A stretch of 5,422 nt of DNA from Devosia sp. (GCA_028290685.1 JAQGJI010000112.1:1-5422), one strand, 5' to 3'. Numbered from the stretch's first letter, positions 1 through 5,422 are shown. Translations and numbers: made by a program. Notes: generated by a model not told the origin, from the sequence alone.

Positions 1-117
1 CGCTATTTCGCCGTTGTCATCGTGCTCATGGCGCTTGGCACCGCGACAACCGCCATGCTGCGCCTCGCGGAACGCCGCATCGGCCGTTGGCGCGTCAGCC
101 TTGCCGACGAGCGATGA
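1..117 (+). CDS. ABC transporter permease, C-terminal fragment (NitT/TauT/SsuC class likely)
   Basis: This is the last 38 codons of a gene that begins outside the window, read in frame from base 1 to the TGA at 115-117. The fragment starts with a hydrophobic stretch (YFAVVIVLMALGTATTAML) that fits a final transmembrane helix. A short, arginine-rich cytoplasmic tail follows (RLAERRIGRWR), as is usual at the end of inner-membrane permeases of the nitrate/sulfonate/taurine import family. Its stop codon overlaps the start of the ATPase gene (ATGA at 114-117), which implies translational coupling and makes it the membrane partner of that ATPase. The family call rests on the tail pattern and the neighbours, because no conserved EAA loop is in view. 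Confidence 0.8.
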   Translation, partial: RYFAVVIVLMALGTATTAMLRLAERRIGRWRVSLADER

Positions 118-959
118 AAATGGACAATCCCGACCAGCCGATCATTTCGCTGCGCCACGTCGGCAAGTCGTTCAACGCTGGCCAGATCCGCGCTCTAGAA
201 GACATTTCGTTCGACGTTCGCGAGGGTGAGTTCGTGAGCCTCGTCGGCCCGAGCGGCTGTGGCAAGACCACTTTGCTGCGCATCATCAACGGCCTCATTG
301 CCCCCGAGGAAGGCACGGTCTGTGTCATGGGCGCGCCGCCTGTGCCCGGGCCCCACCTTGCGATGGTGTTCCAGTCTGCCCGGCTCCTGCCCTGGCTTAC
401 CGTCGCGGGCAATATCGAGTTCGTGCTGCAGCTTAAGGGCTTGTCGCGAGGGGACCGACTGGCACGCGCTCGGGCTCTTCTCGGTGCTGTCGGATTGCGC
501 GACTTTGCCGACGCCTTTCCGCATGAATTGTCCGGTGGCATGCAACAGCGTGTCGGCCTTGCCCGCGCTCTTGCCGTCGAGCCAAGGGTGCTGCTGATGG
601 ACGAGCCCTTTGCCGCGCTCGACGCGATGACGCGCGAAGTGCTGCGCAAGGAGCTGCTGCTGCTGTGGTCGCGGCGAAAAATGGCCATTGTCTTTGTCAC
701 GCACGACATTGACGAGGCGGTGCTCCTGTCCCAGCGCATCGTCCTGTTGCGCCCGCGCCCGGGTCGCATCGATGAAGTGGTCAATGTCAGCTTCCCCGAG
801 CCGCGCTCGCAGAACGATCCGCGCACGCTGCCCGCCTTCGCGGCCATGCGGGAGCATCTTTGGAGCCGCATCCATGACATGGTTCAAGATGGTGCCGAGC
901 TTGAAGAGCTAGCAGGGGCCTTCGGCAGTGCCGACCTGCAACACGCAGATCCGCGATAG
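114..959 (+). CDS. ABC transporter ATP-binding protein, nitrate/sulfonate/taurine (SsuB/TauB) class
   Basis: This is the 281-residue cytoplasmic ATPase that powers solute import with the permease upstream. Every nucleotide-binding motif is intact: Walker A GPSGCGKT (about residues 45-52), the Q-loop glutamine in MVFQSARLLPW (about 87), the signature LSGGMQQR (about 139-146), Walker B VLLMDEP (about 159-165), the D-loop ALDA (about 168-171) and the switch histidine in THDIDEA (about 197). The Q-loop wording (LLPWLTV) and the short C-terminal extension are typical of the SsuB/TauB/NrtD group. I chose the ATG at 114 because it overlaps the permease stop; a TTG at 87 lies deeper in the permease, and an ATG at 120 is also possible. 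No strong Shine-Dalgarno is visible, which fits translational coupling. The sequence does not tell the substrate. Confidence 0.95.
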   Translation: MKMDNPDQPIISLRHVGKSFNAGQIRALEDISFDVREGEFVSLVGPSGCGKTTLLRIINGLIAPEEGTVCVMGAPPVPGPHLAMVFQSARLLPWLTVAGNIEFVLQLKGLSRGDRLARARALLGAVGLRDFADAFPHELSGGMQQRVGLARALAVEPRVLLMDEPFAALDAMTREVLRKELLLLWSRRKMAIVFVTHDIDEAVLLSQRIVLLRPRPGRIDEVVNVSFPEPRSQNDPRTLPAFAAMREHLWSRIHDMVQDGAELEELAGAFGSADLQHADPR

Positions 960-1030
960 GTCTTTCCTATTGCGACCATAGAGCGTGAGCCCCGTCTGAC
1001 GCCTGTCCCTCTCCCACCGCCTACCCTAAC
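960..1030 (+). other. Intergenic gap between ATPase and DUF1800 genes, pyrimidine-rich
   Basis: This 71-base spacer is the longest gap in the gene cluster. Its last 30 bases (1001-1030) contain only 7 purines and no Shine-Dalgarno-like motif. I see no stem followed by a T run that would end transcription and no convincing -35/-10 pair. Transcription from the ABC genes into the DUF1800 gene is therefore possible, but a promoter here cannot be excluded. Confidence 0.5.
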
Positions 1031-2788
1031 ATGTCAGTCAATTATTGGGAGAACCCGGTGCCGACCGGATCGATTGCACTCGAAAATTTGTCGCCGATCA
1101 GCGCCGCCGACTGGAGCTATGAGCGAGCTGCGCATTTGCTGGAGCGGGCTGGCTTTGGCGGCACGCCTGCCGATATCGAGCGGTTGGCGCAAATGTCGCC
1201 GGGCGACGCCGTCGCGTCCCTGGTCGACTATGCGGCCGTCGACAATTCGCATCTCCCCACCTTTGAGGAATCCGGCTTCTGGGAAGCTTCGTTCGCAGCT
1301 TTTCCCGTCAGCCGCCCGGCGGCCACCGAAATAGCGGAGCGCAACGGCGCCGCGATGGGCGTGCGCATCAAACCGGCTGGCGATCGGCCGCTGCAGCCGG
1401 TGACTAATCGCTTCTTCTACTGGCTCCGTGCCACCGTCCTCGAAACGCGGCGTCTTGCCTTCTGGTGGCTTGATCGCATGGTTACCAGCAATCGCCCGCT
1501 CGAAGAGAAGATGACCTTGTTCTGGCACGGCCATTTTGCCACCAGCGAAGAAAAGCTGCGCGATTACCGCAAGATCCAGCTGCAGCTCGAAACCCTGCGC
1601 CGCGGCGCCACCGGGAATTTTGGCGACCTGCTTGTCGCCATCGCCAAGGATCCGGCCATGCTGGTCTTCCTTGATGCCGCGCAAAACGTCAAAGGCGCTC
1701 CCAACGAAAACTTCGGCCGCGAGGTTATGGAGCTTTTCACCATGGGAGTTGGCAACTACACCGAGGACGACATCCGCGAAGCAGCCCGCGCCTTTACCGG
1801 TTGGGGCAATGACGATCTGGCCTTCGTCATCCACGAAGACAAGCACGATATCGGTCACAAGCGCTTCCTCGGCCACGAGGGGAACTTTGCCGGCGACGAC
1901 ATTTTGCGCATCATTCTCGAGCAGAAGCAGACCGCGATCTATATCGCGAGCAAACTGTATCGCTTCTTCGTCCGCGACGAAATCACGCCCGGCTTTTCCG
2001 AAGTGCTGGGCGCATTGCTCCGCGACAACAGCTACGAAATAGCGCCTTTCCTCACCACCATCTTCCTCTCCGAGGACTTCTACAGCGAGGCCTCGATTGC
2101 GACCCATATCAAGTCGCCGACCGAACTGCTGGTCTCCACCTATCGCAAGCTCGGCGTCAGCCAGCTTCCCGGCATTCCCGATCCGCACACCGTCTGCACC
2201 ACGCTGGGTCAGGTGCTGCTGAACCCGCCGACTGTCGCCGGCTGGGGTGAAGGCCGGTCATGGATCACGCCGGGGCTCTTGTTTGAGCGCGCCAATTTTG
2301 CGCGCGAAGTAATGTTCCCCGACATCATCGGATTCCGCGACCCCAACCACGATCCGGGCGAAGAAGTCCGCCGGGTCAACCGCAACATCAACGCCGGGAT
2401 GGAGATTACGGCGGCGACCCTGGCAGACGGCGCCGCGCCCAGCAGCGTTGCCGGAATTCAGGAGACCTTCAACACGCGCTACGCCAGCCTTATGGGCTAC
2501 TCGGAAGCCCTGCGCAAACTCCGCCCCATTCCGCGCATGGCCGCGCAGTTCAGCCTTGCTGACATCGTCAGCGACACTGGCGCGCAGACCGCGGACGAGG
2601 CCGTGGACGTGCTTATCCGACAGTTGCTGCGCGTGCCTCTGACGCCGCCGGCCCGGGCCTCATTGATCGAGACGCTGACCGCACAGTTGGGCACGGCTGA
2701 TCTCGGGGACGCACAAAGCTATATGGAACACCCGCTGCGGCTGGTGGCCCATCTCATCATGAGTTCACCCCAGTTCCAGCTCGCCTGA
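1031..2788 (+). CDS. DUF1800 family protein
   Basis: A 585-residue protein of the DUF1800 family, whose biochemical role is not established to my knowledge. Family hallmarks appear in order: the N-terminal helix motif LLERAGFGGTPAD (36-48), FWHGHFATS (164-172), the block PNENFGREVMELFTMG (224-239) continuing to ARAFTGW (252-258), a histidine/aspartate-rich segment (267-290), SPTELLVSTYRKLG (362-375), LLNPPTVAGWGEG (396-408) and the C-terminal HPLRLVAHLIMSSPQFQLA (567-585). Length is in the usual range. No signal peptide or membrane segment is seen, so a cytoplasmic location is likely. It is followed after 20 bases by a DUF1501 gene, the partner family often found beside DUF1800. The start is uncertain: ATG 1031 has no ribosome binding site, while GTG 1058 does and would give 576 residues. 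Confidence 0.93.
   Translation: MSVNYWENPVPTGSIALENLSPISAADWSYERAAHLLERAGFGGTPADIERLAQMSPGDAVASLVDYAAVDNSHLPTFEESGFWEASFAAFPVSRPAATEIAERNGAAMGVRIKPAGDRPLQPVTNRFFYWLRATVLETRRLAFWWLDRMVTSNRPLEEKMTLFWHGHFATSEEKLRDYRKIQLQLETLRRGATGNFGDLLVAIAKDPAMLVFLDAAQNVKGAPNENFGREVMELFTMGVGNYTEDDIREAARAFTGWGNDDLAFVIHEDKHDIGHKRFLGHEGNFAGDDILRIILEQKQTAIYIASKLYRFFVRDEITPGFSEVLGALLRDNSYEIAPFLTTIFLSEDFYSEASIATHIKSPTELLVSTYRKLGVSQLPGIPDPHTVCTTLGQVLLNPPTVAGWGEGRSWITPGLLFERANFAREVMFPDIIGFRDPNHDPGEEVRRVNRNINAGMEITAATLADGAAPSSVAGIQETFNTRYASLMGYSEALRKLRPIPRMAAQFSLADIVSDTGAQTADEAVDVLIRQLLRVPLTPPARASLIETLTAQLGTADLGDAQSYMEHPLRLVAHLIMSSPQFQLA
1047..1051 (+). promoter_or_regulatory. Possible Shine-Dalgarno for an alternative GTG start of the DUF1800 gene
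   Basis: GGGAG lies six bases before an in-frame GTG at 1058-1060 (codon 10 of the longer reading). The ATG at 1031 has only pyrimidine-rich sequence before it. The nine residues that would be lost (MSVNYWENP) lie before the first conserved DUF1800 motif, so both starts are compatible with a functional protein. Confidence 0.4.
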
Positions 2789-2794
2789 ACCGGC

Positions 2795-2802
2795 GGAGGA
2801 GA
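2795..2802 (+). promoter_or_regulatory. Shine-Dalgarno of the DUF1501 gene
   Basis: GGAGGAGA is a near-ideal ribosome binding site placed six bases before the ATG at 2809. It fixes the start of the DUF1501 gene and lies entirely in the 20-base gap after the DUF1800 stop codon. It predicts stronger initiation than at the DUF1800 start. Confidence 0.85.
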
Positions 2803-2808
2803 CGTCAC

Positions 2809-4056
2809 ATGGCTCGACCAAAAAAGCTTACCGGCGGCGACCGCGAAGGGCTGCTCCAATCCGGCTTCGGCTCCATGGTGCTCGAAGGCGCTGGCGGCGT
2901 TGCGACCTCGCCCGTCTGGTCCAAAGTCGCCCAAGCGCAGGCTGGTCAGAATGAGCGCATCCTCGTCATCGTCGAGCTATCAGGCGGCAATGATGGGCTC
3001 AACACCGTCGTGCCCTATGCCAACGACGCTTATTACAATGCCCGCCCGAACCTGGGCATCTGTCCGGACAAGTTGCTCAAGATCGACGATCATTTCGGTT
3101 TCCAGAAAACCATGACCGGCTTCGAGCGGCTCTACAAGGATGGGCTGATGGGCGTCGTGCATGGCGTGGGCTATGACCAGCCCTCGTTTTCGCATTTCTC
3201 CTCGATGGCCTACTGGCAGACCGGGGCACCCAATAGCGGCGAGGCCTATGGCTGGCTCGGGCGCATGGCCGACGCGATCGATCCACTCGGCCACACCACT
3301 AACTTCCTCGCCAACATCGATGACAGCCAGTCCCTCGCCGTGCGCGCCATGAACCATGTGCCGCTGGTCTTCAACGACCCCGACAACTTCACCCGCCACG
3401 TGTTCCACGAGCAGCGCGACGCGCTTGCGGTCATCGATGCGCGCGACAACGGGAGCGCCAATTCAGCCCAGGATTTCCTCTTCGATATTGCCGCAAGCGC
3501 CAATCACTCCGAACACCTAGTGCGCGATGCCTGGACTTCGTACACGACGCCCATTGATTACGGACTGGTCCCGTTCGGGCTGGAACGCGTCGCTGCACTG
3601 ATTGCCGCCGATTTTCCGACCAAGGTCTACTACGTCCCTTATCGGAACAACGCGTACGACACCCACGTCTACCAAGGGGACCTCCACTCCCGCCTCTGGT
3701 CCTACACGTCCGACCACATCTCAGCCTTCGTGAGAGACATGGAGCGGCTGGGCCGAGCCGATGACGTCGTGGTCATGGTGTTCAGCGAATTCGGCCGGCG
3801 TGTGGCCGAAAATACCAGTCTGGGCACCGACCACGGCACTGCTGGACCCGCTTTCATCATCGGCAAGTCGGTGGCTGGCGGACAGTATGGCACGGCGCCC
3901 AGCCTCACCGATCTCGACGAAGGCAACCTCAAGTTCACCACCGATTACCGGCGCATCTATTCGACCCTGATCGAGGGCTGGATGGGACACCGGCAGACCT
4001 CCGACATTTTGCGCAACGACTTCCAACCCCTTCCCATTTTTGGCCGCGCCGCTTGA
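2809..4056 (+). CDS. DUF1501 family protein (alkaline-phosphatase-like fold predicted)
   Basis: A 415-residue DUF1501 protein. To my knowledge this family is grouped with the alkaline-phosphatase/sulfatase-like metalloenzymes, so hydrolysis of a phosphate or sulfate ester is possible but unproven. Motifs in order: VELSGGNDGLNTVVPY (55-70, with D62 a candidate metal ligand), DQPSFSHFSSMAYWQTG (123-139), AYDTHVYQGDLHSRL (282-296, with D284 and H286), SEFGRRVAENTSLGTDHGT (326-344, ending in the TDHG metal-site motif), PAFIIG (347-352) and TTDYRRIYSTLIEGWMG (377-393). The first 46 residues look like a Tat signal with the twin arginine lost: DREGLLQSGFG where family members usually have an RR motif, then PVWSKVAQAQA resembling a cleavage region, with a glutamate in the would-be hydrophobic core. 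The start is set by a strong ribosome binding site. The gene is paired with DUF1800 upstream, probably in one transcript. Confidence 0.94.
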   Translation: MARPKKLTGGDREGLLQSGFGSMVLEGAGGVATSPVWSKVAQAQAGQNERILVIVELSGGNDGLNTVVPYANDAYYNARPNLGICPDKLLKIDDHFGFQKTMTGFERLYKDGLMGVVHGVGYDQPSFSHFSSMAYWQTGAPNSGEAYGWLGRMADAIDPLGHTTNFLANIDDSQSLAVRAMNHVPLVFNDPDNFTRHVFHEQRDALAVIDARDNGSANSAQDFLFDIAASANHSEHLVRDAWTSYTTPIDYGLVPFGLERVAALIAADFPTKVYYVPYRNNAYDTHVYQGDLHSRLWSYTSDHISAFVRDMERLGRADDVVVMVFSEFGRRVAENTSLGTDHGTAGPAFIIGKSVAGGQYGTAPSLTDLDEGNLKFTTDYRRIYSTLIEGWMGHRQTSDILRNDFQPLPIFGRAA

Positions 4057-4066
4057 GCCATCGGCC

Positions 4067-4074
4067 AAAGGAGA
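4067..4074 (+). promoter_or_regulatory. Shine-Dalgarno of the substrate-binding protein gene
   Basis: AAAGGAGA sits five bases before the ATG at 4080 and decides that start. An in-frame TTG at 4053 that overlaps the DUF1501 stop lies before this site and would add nine polar residues in front of the signal peptide, so it was not used. Confidence 0.85.
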
Positions 4075-4079
4075 CCAGC

Positions 4080-5141
4080 ATGCACCTGACGATCGCCTTC
4101 CTGATACGCACCGGCGCGACCCTCCTGGCGTCGGCCACATTTGGCCTACTGGCCACCACAACGGCGATGAGCCAACCCACCGATGTGCTTGAGGTCAAAC
4201 TGGCGCTTGGCGTTGCCGATACCCAGTTCAACCCCACCACGGGTTCGATCTTCCAGCTCGCCGAGCAGTTCGGCTTCTACGAAAAGCATGGCGTCAAGGT
4301 CACAATCGTGCCACTCGAGGGCACCCCGCAGGCGGTCGCGGCGCTTAATGCCGGCGCCGTCGACGTCGCCGATATCAGCATCGACGCGGCGCTGCGCCTC
4401 CGCGCCGACAACGACCTCCCCATTCGCGGCTTTGTCGCCGTCGGCCGTGGCGCCGCATTCCTGATTGCTGCCCGTTCCGACATCAAGACGGTCGCAGATC
4501 TGGCGGGGAAGTCCTATGCCATCGCCGACAATGGCAGCCTCGACCACACCCTGACCCAGGCGGTCCTTCGCAGCTATGACATTCCCGCCGATGCGCCTAA
4601 CTTCGTCGCCATTGGCGCGCCCGACGTGCGCATCCAGGCGCTTGCTGCCGGGCGCATCGACGCTACCACAGTTTCCTATGGCACCTTCATGTCGATCAAC
4701 AACCCGCCGGGCATCAGCGTTCTGGTCCAGCCCGACGATTTCTCCTCGCGCTCGCCGTCCCTGTCCAAATTCGTCGCGGCCCTCGACAGCACTATCGAAA
4801 CCAAGCACGAAGCCTTGCAGCGCTTCACCAATGCCTTGGTGGATGCATCGCGCTCCATGGCGTCCGATCCGCAGCAGTGGGTCGATGCCATCACCGAGGC
4901 GCGGCCTGATCTCACCGCCGAAAACATCGCCGCCACAAGCGCGCTGGTGCAGACTCGCTGGTGTGTCAACGGCTGTGTCAATCCGGATGAACTTGAGAAA
5001 ACTGTCGCATTCAGCTACGACAATCCTGATTTTGAGGGCGTCAATGTCATCCCCGCCGAAGACATCGTCGACCAAAGCTTCGTCAGCAGCGCTGTCGAAA
5101 TTCTTGGTGAATTCAAAGGGAAGACCATAGATGTGCGGTGA
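4080..5141 (+). CDS. ABC transporter substrate-binding protein, NMT1/SsuA/TauA-like
   Basis: A 353-residue periplasmic solute-binding protein. Residues 1 to about 31 look like a Sec signal peptide: an arginine at 10, a hydrophobic core TLLASATFGLLA, and a probable cleavage after AMS (29-31), leaving a mature protein that starts QPTDVLEVKLALG. The mature part follows the NMT1/SsuA layout: a first strand, an AEQFGFYEKHGVKVTIVPLEG segment (61-81), AVAALNAGAVDVADI (85-99), a hinge region near KTVADLAGKSYAI (136-148), and the second lobe with IQALAAGRIDATTV (185-198). The lobe order supports a two-domain binding protein for a small organic or anionic solute; the ligand is unknown. C295 and C299 (CVNGC) could form a disulphide or a local loop. 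It completes the importer with the upstream permease and ATPase and lies 23 bases after the DUF1501 gene, so it is probably co-transcribed. Confidence 0.93.
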   Translation: MHLTIAFLIRTGATLLASATFGLLATTTAMSQPTDVLEVKLALGVADTQFNPTTGSIFQLAEQFGFYEKHGVKVTIVPLEGTPQAVAALNAGAVDVADISIDAALRLRADNDLPIRGFVAVGRGAAFLIAARSDIKTVADLAGKSYAIADNGSLDHTLTQAVLRSYDIPADAPNFVAIGAPDVRIQALAAGRIDATTVSYGTFMSINNPPGISVLVQPDDFSSRSPSLSKFVAALDSTIETKHEALQRFTNALVDASRSMASDPQQWVDAITEARPDLTAENIAATSALVQTRWCVNGCVNPDELEKTVAFSYDNPDFEGVNVIPAEDIVDQSFVSSAVEILGEFKGKTIDVR

Positions 5142-5171
5142 TCTAAAGGGCCACTTTTCCAAACTCAGCCA

Positions 5172-5235
5172 TTTCTAGATCGACTGGTTGACTGCCTGCG
5201 GTAAACTGCTGCCAAGTCAGTTGGTCGAAGGGAAA
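5172..5235 (+). other. Hairpin 1: long imperfect stem, + strand RNA favoured
   Basis: A basal stem TTTCT (5172-5176) with GGAAA (5231-5235) is followed by 14 continuous pairs between 5180-5193 and 5215-5228. Ten of these are Watson-Crick and four central ones (5185-5188 with 5220-5223) are G-U. Isolated pairs G5194-C5213 and C5196-G5211 lead to an apical stem GCGG (5198-5201) with CTGC (5206-5209), which closes a UAAA loop. All wobbles would be A-C mismatches on the opposite strand, so the + strand is the better RNA strand. Pairing was traced by eye, without an energy calculation. Confidence 0.6.
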
Positions 5236-5249
5236 GCGCCAGCTGCCAT

Positions 5250-5332
5250 GTTGCTGGAACTAGATTATTAGGAGGCGACTTCCGGAGCCGTGGCTCCGAG
5301 CTGTTAGTTTCTCCTAACGGACTAGTTGCAAC
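5250..5332 (+). other. Hairpin 2: four nested stem segments, 25 Watson-Crick pairs
   Basis: Four nested complementary segments share one axis: GTTGC (5250-5254) with GCAAC (5328-5332), AACTAG (5258-5263) with CTAGTT (5322-5327), TTAGGAG (5268-5274) with CTCCTAA (5311-5317), and CGGAGCC (5283-5289) with GGCTCCG (5292-5298). The second and third stems are separated by a symmetric 4/4 internal loop in which T5265 and T5266 face G5320 and G5319, giving two further G-U pairs on the + strand. An 8/12 internal loop precedes the GC-rich tip. A competing small stem GTTAG (5303-5307) with CTAAC (5314-5318) uses part of the third stem, so two alternative folds exist. Confidence 0.7.
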
Positions 5333-5365
5333 TTGAGCGGACCCCAATCTTGAGCGGACCCCAAT
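5332..5365. repeat. Exact 17-bp tandem duplication
   Basis: CTTGAGCGGACCCCAAT occurs twice head to tail, at 5332-5348 and 5349-5365, with no mismatch. The bases on either side do not extend the match, so there are exactly two copies. The first copy starts on the last base of hairpin 2 and the second ends two to four bases before hairpin 3. Such a direct duplication could be a protein or transposase binding site at a mobile-element end, or a simple replication-slippage product. I do not recognise it as belonging to a particular insertion sequence. Confidence 0.9.
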
Positions 5366-5368
5366 ATA

Positions 5369-5412
5369 GCATGCTCCTACTGCGATATGTGGCATAGCGC
5401 GGCAGGACGTGC
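5369..5412 (+). other. Hairpin 3: imperfect stem of about 18 pairs with a 3-base loop
   Basis: GCATG (5369-5373) pairs with CGTGC (5408-5412) including one G-U pair, then C5374 bulges. TCCT (5375-5378) pairs with AGGA (5404-5407), followed by an A/C mismatch. CTGCG (5380-5384) pairs with CGCGG (5398-5402) with one G-U pair, followed by an A/G mismatch. TATG (5386-5389) pairs with CATA (5393-5396) around a TGG loop. Both wobbles favour the + strand, as in hairpins 1 and 2. It lies 10 bases from the window edge, so the lower stem may continue outside. Confidence 0.55.
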
Positions 5413-5422
5413 GTACTCGACC

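Larger units (their letters stand above)
5142..5422. other. Non-coding, structured tail with lower GC
   Basis: This 281-base stretch has no credible gene. The bases 5161-5220 and 5221-5280 each contain 31 G or C of 60 by hand count, against 41 of 60 for a sample inside the DUF1800 gene (1201-1260). It contains three successive imperfect hairpins and a tandem duplication, listed separately. The 76-codon open frame on the - strand (5165-5395) runs straight across the hairpins and duplicated repeat and looks incidental. No classical rho-independent terminator (GC stem followed by a T run) ends the upstream cluster; AAAG/CTTT at 5145-5157 is too short to count. Confidence 0.7.

Noticed and set aside
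1034..2188. A 384-codon open frame on the - strand opposite the DUF1800 gene
   Set aside because: It is fully antisense to a gene with clear family motifs, has no recognisable domain, and long antisense frames are common in GC-rich coding DNA.
4053..4079. Upstream TTG start for the binding-protein gene
   Set aside because: It lies before the Shine-Dalgarno at 4067-4074 and would put nine polar residues in front of a normal signal peptide.
5145..5158. AAAG/CTTT stem with a T run as terminator of the cluster
   Set aside because: It has only four A/T-rich pairs with a short T run, too weak for a rho-independent terminator.
4146..5162. A 338-codon open frame on the - strand opposite the binding-protein gene
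   Set aside because: It mirrors a well-supported gene, shows no domain, and has no start context; it is a codon-bias shadow. The antisense frames at 95-880 and 195-887 were rejected for the same reason.
5143..5259. A 38-codon open stretch on the - strand (ending at 5143) whose translation looks protein-like (WRFPFDQLTWQQF)
   Set aside because: It has no start codon, is preceded by a TAG at 5260-5262 and overlaps hairpin 1. It could be the remnant C-terminus of a lost gene, but 38 codons are too few to claim it; a protein search with this peptide would decide.
5250..5332. Hairpin 2 as an integron attC site
   Set aside because: The size fits, but the ends do not match the RYYYAAC and GTTRRRY core sites and no integrase is present.
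5165..5395. A 76-codon open frame on the - strand in the tail
   Set aside because: It crosses the hairpins and the tandem repeat, and its sequence does not resemble a known protein. The structure explains the region better.
5409..5413. GTGCG, the first bases of many group II introns, after hairpin-rich DNA favoured by group IIC introns
   Set aside because: A pentamer is too common, it lies inside the 3' arm of hairpin 3, and the window ends nine bases later, so no intron domain can be checked.

Overview
The window reads as chromosomal DNA of a GC-rich bacterium, most likely an alphaproteobacterium of the Hyphomicrobiales/Rhizobiales type. That placement is inferred from base composition, tight gene packing and the look of the proteins; there is no marker gene. 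All convincing genes lie on the + strand and form one directional cluster from base 1 to 5141. The long open frames on the - strand are antisense shadows.

Positions 1-959 hold the tail of an ABC permease, joined by an ATGA stop/start overlap to a complete nitrate/sulfonate/taurine-class ATPase. After a 71-base gap come two genes of poorly characterised families that often occur as a pair: a DUF1800 protein (1031-2788) and a DUF1501 protein (2809-4056), 20 bases apart. A substrate-binding protein of the NMT1/SsuA/TauA type with a signal peptide follows (4080-5141). The permease, ATPase and binding protein would make one importer for a small organic solute. The DUF1800/DUF1501 pair sits inside that importer cluster, between the ATPase and the binding protein. 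This suggests the pair acts on the imported compound or on the same nutrient, but the substrate cannot be read from the sequence.

The DUF1501 N-terminus looks like a Tat signal that has lost its twin arginine, and the DUF1800 protein shows no signal peptide, so this pair may work in the cytoplasm. The DUF1800 start is uncertain: the ATG at 1031 has no Shine-Dalgarno sequence, while an in-frame GTG at 1058 has one.

The 281-base tail (5142-5422) has no credible gene and is visibly poorer in GC than the genes. It is not blank: it holds three consecutive long imperfect hairpins (about 5172-5235, 5250-5332 and 5369-5412) and an exact 17-bp tandem duplication (5332-5365) between the second and third. 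The G-T appositions in the stems would be G-U pairs in a + strand RNA and A-C mismatches in a - strand RNA, so any RNA made here is probably read from the + strand. This block is the least explained part of the window. It could be a structured RNA, an intergenic palindromic repeat of the RIME kind, or the edge of a mobile element.
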